A stretch of DNA of 64,000 nt from Parabacteroides merdae ATCC 43184. Its GTDB lineage: Bacteria > Bacteroidota > Bacteroidia > Bacteroidales > Tannerellaceae. The stretch is from NCBI RefSeq assembly GCF_025151215.1, contig NZ_CP102286.1:3286001-3350000 (forward strand), in the 5' to 3' direction. The notes beneath the pieces were generated by a model. That model saw only the letters and a list, made by a program, of their open reading frames with translations, searched no databases and had not been told where the DNA came from. Of this stretch, positions 24,016 through 33,168 are shown one piece after another (within the stretch, counting starts at the first letter, position 1; every line of letters begins with the position of its first letter). The position numbers and the translations under genes are program-made.

Positions 24016-25455
24016 ATGAAAGAGTTGAATGAAAAAACTGCCGGTAAAATGCTGCATCCGGAACGGGTCATCCAGTTCGGAGAAGGCAATTTCCTCCGGG
24101 CATTCGTGGATTGGATTATCCAGAAAATGAACGAGAATGTAAATTTTAACAGCAGTGTCGTGGTGGTCCAGCCCATCGACCGGGGAATGGTCGACATGTT
24201 GAACGCACAGGATTGCTTGTATCATGTCAATCTTCAAGGGTTGGACAAAGGTGAAAAAGTCAACAGCCTTACCCGGATCGATGTGATAAGCCGCGCATTG
24301 AATCCTTATGCGGACTTTTCCGCTTTTATGAAACTGGCAGAACAGCCGGAGATACGTTTCGTCATTTCAAATACGACGGAAGCAGGAATAACATTCGATC
24401 CGGCTTGCAAGTTGGAGGACGCGCCTGCCTCTTCCTATCCGGGCAAGCTGACGCAATTGCTTTATCACCGCTACAAGACATTTAACGGAGAAAAAGACAA
24501 AGGTTTGATTATCTTTCCGTGCGAGTTGATCTTCCTGAATGGGCATAAACTGAAAGAAACCATTTACCAGTACATCGATTTATGGCAATTAGGAGAAGAT
24601 TTCAAAACCTGGTTTACGGAATGCTGCGGTGTATATGCGACACTGGTCGACCGTATTGTCCCAGGATTTCCACGTAAAGAGATCGATTCAATTAAAGAGG
24701 AACTGCAATATAACGACAATCTAGTCGTACAGGCGGAAATATTCCATTTATGGGTAATCGAAGCGCCCGAATCGGTCGCCAAAGAGTTCCCGGCAGACAA
24801 AGCAGGCTTGAATGTGCTGTTTGTTCCGAGCGAGGAACCTTACCACCAGCGGAAGGTAACCCTTTTGAACGGCCCTCATACAGTTTTAGCACCTGTCTCT
24901 TGGCTTTCCGGAGTGAATATCGTGCGGGATGCCTGCCAGCACGAGGTGCTGGAGAAATATATCCACAAGGTAATGTTCGAGGAATTATTGGAAACGCTGA
25001 ATCTGCCGAAAGAAGAACTGGTGAAGTTCGGCAATGACGTCATGGAACGTTTTAACAACCCGTTCGTCGACCATTCGGTCGTATCCATCATGTTGAACTC
25101 ATTTCCTAAATATGAAACACGCGACCTGCCAGGCTTGAAAGTCTATCTGGAACGGAAAGGCGAGTTACCCAAAGGACTGGTGTTAGGTCTGGCTGCCATT
25201 ATTACCTATTATAAGGGATACGTCCGTGCCGATGGAACAAAATCCGAACCGAATGATTCCGCCGAAATTCTTCAACTGTTGCAGAATCTTTGGGCTACCG
25301 GCTCGACCAGGCAGGTCGCCGAAGGCGTATTAGCGGCAACTTCCATTTGGGGAGAAGACCTGAACCGCATTCCGGGATTGACCAATATGGTAAAAGGTTT
25401 CCTGGATGCCATTGAAGAAAAAGGAATGCTTAATGTCGTTAAAGAAATTTGCTGA
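24016..25455 (+). CDS. uxaB: Tagaturonate reductase (altronate oxidoreductase)
   Basis: 479 aa, a polyol-specific long-chain dehydrogenase of the mannitol dehydrogenase superfamily. The N-terminal NAD-binding fold starts at FGEGNFLRAFVDWIIQ (residues about 17-32); the catalytic domain includes LLNGPHTVLAPVSWL and FNNPFVDHSVVSIMLNSFPK. UxaB reduces D-tagaturonate to D-altronate with NADH in galacturonate breakdown. Its TGA overlaps the uxaA ATG (TGATG), which ties the two into one operon. Confidence 0.95.
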   Translation: MKELNEKTAGKMLHPERVIQFGEGNFLRAFVDWIIQKMNENVNFNSSVVVVQPIDRGMVDMLNAQDCLYHVNLQGLDKGEKVNSLTRIDVISRALNPYADFSAFMKLAEQPEIRFVISNTTEAGITFDPACKLEDAPASSYPGKLTQLLYHRYKTFNGEKDKGLIIFPCELIFLNGHKLKETIYQYIDLWQLGEDFKTWFTECCGVYATLVDRIVPGFPRKEIDSIKEELQYNDNLVVQAEIFHLWVIEAPESVAKEFPADKAGLNVLFVPSEEPYHQRKVTLLNGPHTVLAPVSWLSGVNIVRDACQHEVLEKYIHKVMFEELLETLNLPKEELVKFGNDVMERFNNPFVDHSVVSIMLNSFPKYETRDLPGLKVYLERKGELPKGLVLGLAAIITYYKGYVRADGTKSEPNDSAEILQLLQNLWATGSTRQVAEGVLAATSIWGEDLNRIPGLTNMVKGFLDAIEEKGMLNVVKEIC

Positions 25456-26942
25456 TGCGGACTTATATACAAATAAATCCGGCAGACAACGTCGTGGTCG
25501 CCGTAAAGAATTTACAGACCGGCGTATCTTTGGATATCAACGGCAGAACAATCGTTGTCCTGCAGGATATCCCTGCAGGGCACAAAGTAGCCTTACAGGA
25601 TTTTAAAGAAGGAGACCATGTCATCAAATATGGTGCTCCCATCGGACATGCACGTGAAGTGATAACTACCGGAAGCTGGGTGAATGAAAAAAATATCAAG
25701 ACCAACCTGGAAGGGTTACGGGAATATGAATTCAATCCGCAACCTATTCCGGAACAGCCATCCGGAAAGTCACTTTCTTTTAAAGGATATCGCCGCAAAA
25801 ATGGAGAAGTGGGAATCCGGAACGAGATATGGGTGATTCCGACTGTCGGTTGCGTCAACGGCATCACGCACCGGTTGGCAGATCGGTTACGACAGGAGAC
25901 ACAAGGCACCGGAGTCGATGCGATCGTCGCATTCCCTCATAATTACGGCTGTTCCCAACTGGGAGACGACCATGAGAATACCCGGAAGATTTTACGGGAC
26001 ATGGTTCTGCATCCGAATGCCGGTGCAGTTCTCGTTGTCGGGTTAGGCTGCGAAAACAACCAAGTCGGTGCTTTTCGGGAAATGCTTGGCAATTACGATA
26101 CCGAACGCATCCGCTTTATGGAAACGCAAAAAGTGGATGATGAACTGGAAACGGGAATGGAACTGTTGCGTAAACTCTATGCGATCGCTTCACAGGATAA
26201 ACGGACGGATATTCCTTTAAGTGAGTTGCACGTAGGATTGAAATGCGGAGGATCGGATGGATTCTCCGGTATTACGGCCAATCCGCTGTTGGGTGTCTTT
26301 TCCGACTTTCTGGTAGCACAGGGAGGAACAACTGTCCTGACGGAAGTCCCGGAGATGTTCGGCGCCGAGACGATCCTGATGAACCGGAGCGAATCGAAGG
26401 CTGTCTTTGAAAAGACTGTTCATCTGATAAATGACTTTAAATCCTATTTCATAGAGAACAAACAGCCGATTTACGAAAACCCTTCTCCCGGCAATAAGGC
26501 GGGAGGTATTTCCACCCTGGAAGAAAAATCGCTAGGCTGTACGCAAAAAGCCGGAACTTCAGCTGTTCGGGATGTTATGCTTTATGGTGAACGGCTAAAG
26601 ACAAAGGGACTGAATTTATTGAGTGCCCCCGGAAACGATCTCGTGGCCAGTACGGCTCTTGCTTCCTCCGGCTGTCATCTGGTTTTGTTTACAACCGGAA
26701 GAGGGACTCCGTTCGGAACGTTTGTTCCAACAGTCAAAGTTTCGACCAACAGTAATCTAAATGCCCGCAAGCCAAACTGGATTGACTTCAATGCCGGTTC
26801 TCTTTTAGAGGGCGAAAGCATGGAGGAACTTCGTGAACGCTTTATCCGGTTCATCATTGGTATCGCAAGTGGTAACCCGACAAACAATGAAAAGAATGAT
26901 TACAGAGAGATTGCAATCTTCAAATCCGGAGTAACACTTTGA
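25455..26942 (+). CDS. uxaA: Altronate dehydratase
   Basis: 495 aa from the ATG at 25455, which overlaps the uxaB stop (TGATG); a TTG two codons earlier is less likely. The N-terminal SAF domain (about 1-95) is followed by the lyase core (NEIWVIPTVGCVNG, HNYGCSQLGDDH, GLGCENNQ, LKCGGSDGFSGITANP) with conserved cysteines for the iron centre. It dehydrates D-altronate to 2-keto-3-deoxygluconate. Neither the isomerase UxaC nor a KDG kinase or aldolase is in the window. Confidence 0.96.
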   Translation: MRTYIQINPADNVVVAVKNLQTGVSLDINGRTIVVLQDIPAGHKVALQDFKEGDHVIKYGAPIGHAREVITTGSWVNEKNIKTNLEGLREYEFNPQPIPEQPSGKSLSFKGYRRKNGEVGIRNEIWVIPTVGCVNGITHRLADRLRQETQGTGVDAIVAFPHNYGCSQLGDDHENTRKILRDMVLHPNAGAVLVVGLGCENNQVGAFREMLGNYDTERIRFMETQKVDDELETGMELLRKLYAIASQDKRTDIPLSELHVGLKCGGSDGFSGITANPLLGVFSDFLVAQGGTTVLTEVPEMFGAETILMNRSESKAVFEKTVHLINDFKSYFIENKQPIYENPSPGNKAGGISTLEEKSLGCTQKAGTSAVRDVMLYGERLKTKGLNLLSAPGNDLVASTALASSGCHLVLFTTGRGTPFGTFVPTVKVSTNSNLNARKPNWIDFNAGSLLEGESMEELRERFIRFIIGIASGNPTNNEKNDYREIAIFKSGVTL

Positions 26943-26977
26943 TTCATGGAGATATCAAAATTCCTTTATCATGATCT

Positions 26978-27054
26978 TTTAGGCACGGATCTCACGGATT
27001 TACACGGATAAATTTATTTTCTTTCCGTGTAAATCCGTGAGATCCGTGCCTAAA
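26978..27054. terminator. Long perfect inverted repeat (31-bp arms), probable bidirectional terminator
   Basis: Arms 26978-27008 and 27024-27054 are perfect reverse complements around a 15-nt AT-rich loop. Each arm contains three CACGGAT words. It lies between the convergent uxaA and Na/Pi cotransporter genes. It would form a very stable hairpin on both strands; its length exceeds what termination needs. Confidence 0.8.
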
Positions 27055-27098
27055 TTATATCTCTTGCAAGCAGGATTTTGTTTCGACACTCCTTACTA

Positions 27099-28787
27099 TT
27101 AAATCTTCTTCTCAATAACCGCCTGTACTACATTCAGTACATAATCGCCTAACTTTTCGGCCTCACCGATGATGTCCATGTAGTAGACACCGTCCTGGTA
27201 CTGGTATTTCTTGTTGTTGATGTCTTCCACATTATGGATCTTCAACTGATTGCGATAATTGTTTATTTCATTTTCGATATTGTAAGATGGGTTGACATCG
27301 TCGCGTACAAGTTCCGATTTCTTCAGTATCTCGATCATGCGATGCAAAGCCTTCTCCGTAAGTGCCAACATCTGGTCCACATTATGGTTCTGCTCGTCTG
27401 TGAATATCGATTTAAACTCGTTGCGGCGTTTGATGCTTCGCGCCATATTATTGCAGGAATCTGCTATACTTTCGATCTCCGATACGGCACGCAGCATGAT
27501 ACGGATTTCTTCCTTCCCTTCCGAACTCAAGCGGCCTTCAGCCACGCAAGTCAAATAATTGGCAATCTCGATCTCCATCCGGTCGCTGATACTTTCGTAT
27601 TTCTCTACACGGCTATATGTTTTCAGGAAAGCATCCTCGTTCTTCTCATAGAACAGAGCTTTCACCATATCCAGCATACGGCCCGTACGCTCGGCAAACA
27701 GCGTGATCTCCTTACGTGCTTGCAAGATCGAAAGTTCGGCAGTCGACAGCATCCCCCCCGTAATATAACGTAAACGATATTCCTCATCCTCATCTTTCTT
27801 TCCTTTGATAAGGAAGCAAACCGTCTTCTCTATCAATCCGACAAACCAGATCATAACAAATGTATTACTGATATTGAAAGCCGTATGGAAAGCGGCCAGT
27901 TTGAAGGATACTGCTACCGAGGGATCGGAAATGCGCATTACATTCGTGACGAACCAAGAAACGGCATTGGTGAACGGATAGAACAAAATCAACACCCAGA
28001 TCACACCGAATATATTAAAGGCAAGATGTGCCAAAGCCGCCCGTCTGGCTTGCGTATTACCGGTCAAAGCCGCCAGGTTGGCCGTAATCGTTGTTCCTAT
28101 ATTTTCACCCAATACGAGTGCCACACCCAATTGGTAGTCGATCCAGCCGTTGGCACACATAATCAACGTAATGGCCATCGTTGCAGCTGAAGCCTGCACG
28201 ATCATGGTCAGGATAGCCCCGATAAACAAGAACAGGATGATAGAGAAAAATCCCATATCGGCATAATTCTGCACGAAGGCAAGCATCTCCGGATTGGCTC
28301 CGAGATCCGGAGCATTGGCTTTCAGGGCCTGAAGCCCCATAAAAAGGAAAGAGAAACCGAAAATGAACTCCCCGACCGACTTACGTGAGCTTTTGCCGGA
28401 AAAGAGGAGTGGAATGCCGAATGCGAGTAGAGGAAGGGAGAAAGCCGCGATGTCGACTTTGAATCCGAGAGCCGAGATCAACCACGCGGTAACGGTCGTA
28501 CCGATATTGGCTCCCATTATGACACCGATGGATTGGGTAAGAGTGAGCAGACCAGCGTTTACGAAACTGACCACCATGACTGTAGTGGCGGATGATGATT
28601 GGATCAGGGCGGTAATTAAAACTCCGGTAAGAACTCCGGTAACCCTGTTGGTCGTCATGGCCGTCAGAATCCTGCGCAAACTGTCCCCCGCAAATTTCTG
28701 CAGACCTTCGCTCATGATCTTCATACCGTATAGGAACAACCCCAAGGAACCTATAAGGCGTAGAAAATCAAAAAATGAATAGTCCAT
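27099..28787 (-). CDS. Na/Pi-cotransporter family protein with PhoU-like C-terminus
   Basis: 562-aa inner-membrane protein. The N-terminal half has two Na/Pi-cotransporter repeats with the QSSSATT (TALIQSSSATTVMVVSFV) and QASAATM (IVQASAATMAITLI) signatures and eight or more membrane helices. The C-terminal 220 residues are a helical PhoU-like domain (EKYESISDRMEIEIANYL, ESIADSCNNMARSI). YjbB-type members move phosphate, often outward, with sodium. It is monocistronic, divergent from the nucleoside kinase gene. Confidence 0.94.
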   Translation of the reverse strand: MDYSFFDFLRLIGSLGLFLYGMKIMSEGLQKFAGDSLRRILTAMTTNRVTGVLTGVLITALIQSSSATTVMVVSFVNAGLLTLTQSIGVIMGANIGTTVTAWLISALGFKVDIAAFSLPLLAFGIPLLFSGKSSRKSVGEFIFGFSFLFMGLQALKANAPDLGANPEMLAFVQNYADMGFFSIILFLFIGAILTMIVQASAATMAITLIMCANGWIDYQLGVALVLGENIGTTITANLAALTGNTQARRAALAHLAFNIFGVIWVLILFYPFTNAVSWFVTNVMRISDPSVAVSFKLAAFHTAFNISNTFVMIWFVGLIEKTVCFLIKGKKDEDEEYRLRYITGGMLSTAELSILQARKEITLFAERTGRMLDMVKALFYEKNEDAFLKTYSRVEKYESISDRMEIEIANYLTCVAEGRLSSEGKEEIRIMLRAVSEIESIADSCNNMARSIKRRNEFKSIFTDEQNHNVDQMLALTEKALHRMIEILKKSELVRDDVNPSYNIENEINNYRNQLKIHNVEDINNKKYQYQDGVYYMDIIGEAEKLGDYVLNVVQAVIEKKI

Positions 28788-28841
28788 TTAAAATACGTTT
28801 AAGTGGATGTATATCCGATTAATATTCCTAACTTTAGGGGA

Positions 28842-28849
28842 CAAAAGTA
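28842..28849 (-). promoter_or_regulatory. -7 promoter element for the Na/Pi cotransporter gene
   Basis: TACTTTTG on the minus strand, 54 bp before the start codon. A weaker TAACTTTA at 28829-28836 on the plus strand may serve the divergent kinase gene. Confidence 0.5.
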
Positions 28850-28869
28850 TAAATAATAACTGAGATACC

Positions 28870-30537
28870 ATGTCTGAAACTATTACAATTTATTGCAAAA
28901 ATAACAATACTTACAAAGAAGTTCCCATTGGTTCTTCGCTGTTGGACATCTATTCACTGGTTGGTGCTCCCCTCCGGTTACGACCGATGAATGCACAGGT
29001 AAATAATAAAACAGAGGGGCTTACCTTCCGTTGTTGGCATCCGAAAGATGTTGAATATGTCGACTATACGCAACTTTCGGGAATGCGGACATATGTCCGT
29101 TCCCTCTGTCATATTTTCTCGAAAGCAGTGAACGACGTGCTCCCTTCAGCGACTCTGAACCTGGAGCATCCCATCTCGAAAGGCTATTATTGCGTTATTC
29201 ACAACGGTAAAGACATAGACGAGGAGACGATCGGCAAGATCAAGAAACGGATGCGTGAAATCATCGACGCAGACCTTCCTTTCCATTTGAAAACGATTCG
29301 CACGATCGATGCCGCAGTCTTGTTCCGTGAAAGGGGCATGAACGACAAAGCCCGTCTGATCGAAAGCGCCGGTATGCCTTATACGTCTTATTACGAATTG
29401 GATGGCTACATCAATTATTTCTATGGCTGCCTGACTCCTTCCACCGGCTACATCCAGGTTTTTGACCTGGTTCCCTATTTCGACGGCGTGTTGTTGCGTG
29501 TGCCTCAAAGGACGAATCCGACGGAATTGGAACCGGTCATCCGCCAAGATAAAATGTTTCAGGTTTATAAGGAGCATCTGACCCTGCAACGCACGGTCGG
29601 ATTGGACAACGTCGGCGACCTGAACCGGGCGATAGAGAAAGGCATGACATCCGAGGTCGTCATGGTCTCCGAAGCCATGCAGGAAAAGCAGGTAGCCAAG
29701 ATCGCAGAGGAGATTGCCGCCCGCTACGATAACGGCGTCCGCATCGTGTTGATTTCCGGACCGTCTTCTTCGGGGAAAACGACTTTCTGCAAACGGTTGC
29801 AGGTTCAGTTGATTACAAACCTGATCCATCCGGTCGGACTTTCATTGGACGATTATTTCCTGAACCGTGAAGATACGCCGAAGGACGAATCCGGCGAATA
29901 TGACTTCGAATCGTTGTATGCGCTCGACCTACCTTATTTCAACAGCGAATTGCAGAAACTCCTTTCAGGTGAAGAGATCGAAGTGCCGAGCTTTAATTTC
30001 GAGACAGGTCGCCGCGTTTTCAAAGGAAAGAAACTGAAGATGCAGAAAAACTCCGTCCTAGTGATAGAAGGCATTCACGCCCTGAACCCCGAACTGACTT
30101 CCATAATCGAAGACTGCTATAAATACCGGATCTATGTATCCGTGCTGACTTCCATCTCGTTGGACAACCATAACTGGATTCCGACAACGGACAACCGTCT
30201 CTTACGCCGCATCATCCGCGATTACCGGTTCCGCGGATATTCCGCCCGTGACACGATCGCACGCTGGCCCAGCGTACGCCGAGGTGAGGACAAATGGATA
30301 TTCCCGTATCAGGAGAATGCGGATGCGATGTTCAACAGCGCCATGTTATATGAACTGGCCGCCCTGCGCAAGGAAGCCGAACCGATCTTGGGCGAAGTGC
30401 GCGAATGCGATCCGGAGAATGCCGAGGCGTACCGTTTGCTCCGTTTCCTCCGTTACTTTAATTACATCCCCGATGTCGGGCTTCCGGGCACTTCCCTTTT
30501 GCGTGAGTTCCTCGGAGGCGGCAGTTTCCGATATTGA
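28870..30537 (+). CDS. Nucleoside (uridine) kinase with N-terminal TGS/ThrRS-like domain
   Basis: 555 aa. An N-terminal TGS-like domain (MSETITIYCKNNNTYKEVPI) and a ThrRS editing-like domain (about 70-230, with HPISKGYYCVIH) precede a phosphoribulokinase/uridine-kinase domain at about 270-500. The kinase has Walker A GPSSSGKTTFCKRL, LDDYFLNREDTPKDESG and VIEGIHALNP. Such TGS-kinase fusions are common in Bacteroidetes and Firmicutes and are annotated as nucleoside kinases. The phosphate acceptor cannot be proved from sequence. Confidence 0.92.
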   Translation: MSETITIYCKNNNTYKEVPIGSSLLDIYSLVGAPLRLRPMNAQVNNKTEGLTFRCWHPKDVEYVDYTQLSGMRTYVRSLCHIFSKAVNDVLPSATLNLEHPISKGYYCVIHNGKDIDEETIGKIKKRMREIIDADLPFHLKTIRTIDAAVLFRERGMNDKARLIESAGMPYTSYYELDGYINYFYGCLTPSTGYIQVFDLVPYFDGVLLRVPQRTNPTELEPVIRQDKMFQVYKEHLTLQRTVGLDNVGDLNRAIEKGMTSEVVMVSEAMQEKQVAKIAEEIAARYDNGVRIVLISGPSSSGKTTFCKRLQVQLITNLIHPVGLSLDDYFLNREDTPKDESGEYDFESLYALDLPYFNSELQKLLSGEEIEVPSFNFETGRRVFKGKKLKMQKNSVLVIEGIHALNPELTSIIEDCYKYRIYVSVLTSISLDNHNWIPTTDNRLLRRIIRDYRFRGYSARDTIARWPSVRRGEDKWIFPYQENADAMFNSAMLYELAALRKEAEPILGEVRECDPENAEAYRLLRFLRYFNYIPDVGLPGTSLLREFLGGGSFRY

Positions 30538-30595
30538 TCTGCAACAACGGAATGCTTTCGTTGGGAGGAATAAAAGTTACATACCTATGAAAATA

Positions 30596-30661
30596 CTGTT
30601 TCCCACCTATGAAAATTTATTTTCTCTTGCGGGGAAATAAATTTTCATAGGTGGGAAACAG
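30596..30661. repeat. Perfect inverted repeat with 27-bp arms
   Basis: Arms 30596-30622 and 30635-30661 are perfect reverse complements around a 12-nt loop. The word ACCTATGAAAAT inside the left arm also has a near copy just outside it (from 30581), so the palindrome may have grown from a direct repeat. It lies between the convergent kinase and histidine kinase genes and could end both transcripts. Confidence 0.8.
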
Positions 30662-30831
30662 GTGTCCGCATTCATAGTTACAACCTGGAACCGGTTTGCA
30701 ATATTACCCTGGCCATGCTCTTTTTCGGCGAAGCGAAAGGGTTGAACCCTGCTTTCCATGCCGGATTAGGGTTGCACCTCCTTTCCGTCCTACGAGAAAC
30801 GCAGGAAGCTATCCGTTGTAAGGGAGCGTAA
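30661..30831 (+). pseudogene. Possible 3' remnant of an unidentified gene
   Basis: An open frame that continues to a TAA at 30829-30831 encodes a protein-like C-terminus of 56 residues (YNLEPVCNITLAMLF, then GLNPAFHAGLGLHLLSVL and RETQEAIRCKGA). It has no start codon of its own that looks real and runs out of the right arm of the 30596-30661 palindrome. It overlaps the last 23 bp of the opposite histidine kinase gene. The composition looks like genuine coding sequence, perhaps an oxidoreductase tail, but I cannot name the family; chance is not excluded. Confidence 0.35.
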
Positions 30832-32971
30832 ACCAGAACCGCGCACCTTCTCCCGGCCTCGAATCGACACCGATTGTCCCATTGAGAGCTTCGATGATGG
30901 TTTTGCAGATTGTCAAGCCCAAACCGGTTCCTTGCTTAAACGAGTTGACTTTCACGAAACGGTCGAAGATTGCCTGTTGGTGCTGGGGTGATATTCCGAT
31001 ACCTGTATCGATTACTTCCACCAATACATATTTTTCTACGATACGGTAGGAAAACCTGATGCTTCCCACCTCTGTAAATTTGACCGCGTTCGAGATCAAA
31101 TTCGAAAGCACCTGCGTGACTCGTTTCGGATCGGTATGAACGAAGATGTCCGGCAGAGCATCGAAGTCACAGATCAAAGAAACCTTTTCAGGCATTTTCA
31201 TCGCATGTACCTGAAACTGTTCATGGAAGATATCTTTCAGGCTGGTATCGGAAAGCGAGTAATCCAAAACGCCCGATTCTATTTTGGAAAAATCAAGTAT
31301 ATCAGTAATCAAACGAAGGAGCAAATCGCTATTCTTATTGATTATTTTGACAAACTCTTCTTTTTCTTCTTTATCGTCAGTCTCGGCAAGGATATTGGAA
31401 AATCCGATTATGGCGTTGAGCGGCGTCCGAATCTCATGGCTCATATTGGCAAGGAAGGCTGATTTCAGTTTGTCCGCCTCACGCACCTTCTGTATCTCCA
31501 GTTCCGACTGCCGGGTTTCATATTCCGCATGGTGCAGTTTCTCTTCCAACAGTTTTTCTTCCGTGATGTTAGTAATATGGCAGATCATTTTGTTCTGCCG
31601 CTTGCTTCCTTTCGTCTTATAAGCCTGCGCATTGATGCGGATCCAGATCGTTTCGTTTTCAATAGCGGTACGACATTCGAAGCTGCAATGATCCTGCTTC
31701 CCTTCTATCACCTGGAAAAGCAGGTTGACATTATCGGCCGAACGAACAATCTGCTGTACACCTCCAATCGTCATGTACTTATTACTTCTCAAGTAGTTGA
31801 AGAGCTTGTTATCTTCCGGTGTTTCGTTCAGGAGTGGATTGACAAACAATTCTTTCTTTCCGATATCATATTCGACAATAAGGGAATGACCGGACAAGAG
31901 AACTGCTTTTAGGATCGCCAAATTGTTTTGTGTCTGCTCCTCTTTGACCCGTTTTTCTGTCTCGTCGGAGATAATCAGCAAATAGCCGATATGCCCGAAC
32001 TCCCGGTCGTTCAACCCAATTCCTTTCACTATCAGATATTTGACTTCATCAGAAATATTGGAATTATAGTAACGGGTATCCCGGATGCAATTGAAATCGT
32101 ATGCAAGTGGAAAACTGAATGCCTTCTTCTTCTTGATCTGATTAAGGATTCTCTCTGGGACAGCCGGATTCTTGAACAGGTTGACTCCCAATAACTGTTC
32201 CCGGGAACTGCCAAAGATTTTAGTGTCGGCATCGTTTATATCGATCAGATAACCTTCTGCATCATATAATTCCACCCCGATCGGCAGATTATTGAAAAAC
32301 TGCTGAAACTTTGTACTCAGCTTGGAGATGCGTTTTCTCGACTCTTCCAGGTTGTAATTGGTTTGCCAGCGTTCGATTATTATGGAAAAAATACCAGCAA
32401 TGATATGCATGTCTTCCACTTCCGAAGCAGTCCAGAAACGGCTCGTCCGGATCGAATCGAAACCGATGAAACCCTGTACTTTATTATGGAAGGTAAGCGG
32501 GACGATCAGCATGGACTTCAGATGTTGTTCAGTCAACAGGATTTTATCGATATCCGCTTCGGCAGGTAGGCCGGCAATATCTCCCAGCACGATATCGTGT
32601 CCGGCTTTAACAGTGTCAATAATCCACGGGATTGTGTCGCATGTCAACTTATTCCGATCATCCTTAGGGATCTTTACCCACGAACTCATTACTTCACATG
32701 TGAAATTGGCCGCAAACCCGTCTTCTTCAAAGATGGCAACATAACCCCAATCAGCATTGAAATAGCCCAGTAACAAATTCATTGCTTTTTCGATAGGCTT
32801 GTTTTCTTCGTTGAAAAGGATCGCCAAGACTTCAGAAATAATACGTTTGATTGTCGGCGTTTCCGAGGATATATAAATCTCGGCATTGTCAGGTTCATTA
32901 TCTCTGGCTTCCAGTAATCGTATTAATTCTTCCCGGGACAACTGATCGTATAGTGATGCTTTAAGAGTCAT
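30809..32971 (-). CDS. Cytosolic sensor histidine kinase (GAF-PAS-PAS-HisKA-HATPase)
   Basis: 720 aa from the ATG at 32971. An in-frame ATG 63 bp further upstream is rejected because the TACTTTTG promoter element lies inside that extension. There is no membrane helix. A GAF domain (about 50-200: VAIFEEDGFAANF, MLIVPLTFHNKVQGFIGFDS) is followed by two PAS-like domains. The dimerisation helix holds the phospho-acceptor His in MSHEIRTPLNAIIGFSNI, and the ATPase has NLISNAVKFT, DTGIGI and GTGLGLTICKTI. No response regulator is adjacent, so its partner is elsewhere. It would sense a cytosolic ligand or redox state. Confidence 0.94.
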   Translation of the reverse strand: MTLKASLYDQLSREELIRLLEARDNEPDNAEIYISSETPTIKRIISEVLAILFNEENKPIEKAMNLLLGYFNADWGYVAIFEEDGFAANFTCEVMSSWVKIPKDDRNKLTCDTIPWIIDTVKAGHDIVLGDIAGLPAEADIDKILLTEQHLKSMLIVPLTFHNKVQGFIGFDSIRTSRFWTASEVEDMHIIAGIFSIIIERWQTNYNLEESRKRISKLSTKFQQFFNNLPIGVELYDAEGYLIDINDADTKIFGSSREQLLGVNLFKNPAVPERILNQIKKKKAFSFPLAYDFNCIRDTRYYNSNISDEVKYLIVKGIGLNDREFGHIGYLLIISDETEKRVKEEQTQNNLAILKAVLLSGHSLIVEYDIGKKELFVNPLLNETPEDNKLFNYLRSNKYMTIGGVQQIVRSADNVNLLFQVIEGKQDHCSFECRTAIENETIWIRINAQAYKTKGSKRQNKMICHITNITEEKLLEEKLHHAEYETRQSELEIQKVREADKLKSAFLANMSHEIRTPLNAIIGFSNILAETDDKEEKEEFVKIINKNSDLLLRLITDILDFSKIESGVLDYSLSDTSLKDIFHEQFQVHAMKMPEKVSLICDFDALPDIFVHTDPKRVTQVLSNLISNAVKFTEVGSIRFSYRIVEKYVLVEVIDTGIGISPQHQQAIFDRFVKVNSFKQGTGLGLTICKTIIEALNGTIGVDSRPGEGARFWFTLPYNG

Positions 32972-32992
32972 ATAAGATTCTTTATCTGATCG

Positions 32993-33000
32993 CAAAAGTA
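32993..33000 (-). promoter_or_regulatory. -7 promoter element for the histidine kinase gene
   Basis: TACTTTTG on the minus strand, 22 bp before the ATG at 32971; it decides the start of the gene. Confidence 0.6.
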
Positions 33001-33106
33001 GAAAATAGTTTTGATTTTTAATACTTTTCGGCAATAATAATAATTTAATCTATCCTCCTTTAGAACTATTATATTTTGAATGTCGAGATCATTCCGTGTA
33101 AAAAGT

Positions 33107-33114
33107 TATATTTG
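33107..33114 (+). promoter_or_regulatory. -7 promoter element for rpoN
   Basis: TATATTTG on the plus strand, 55 bp before the rpoN ATG at 33169. It lies inside a longer open frame that starts at 33076 and so argues against that start. Confidence 0.55.
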
Positions 33115-33168
33115 CATGTTCTAACATTGGACGGTCTGGTGATTGTCCTTTCATTATTGAATTTGATT

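Noticed and set aside
26978..27054. Transposon end or MITE
   Set aside because: No transposase and no obvious target-site duplication at the outer edges; a bidirectional terminator between convergent genes is simpler.
33076..33168. N-terminal extension of RpoN
   Set aside because: The extension contains a TAnnTTTG promoter element and precedes the normal family start MLKQQLQQ.
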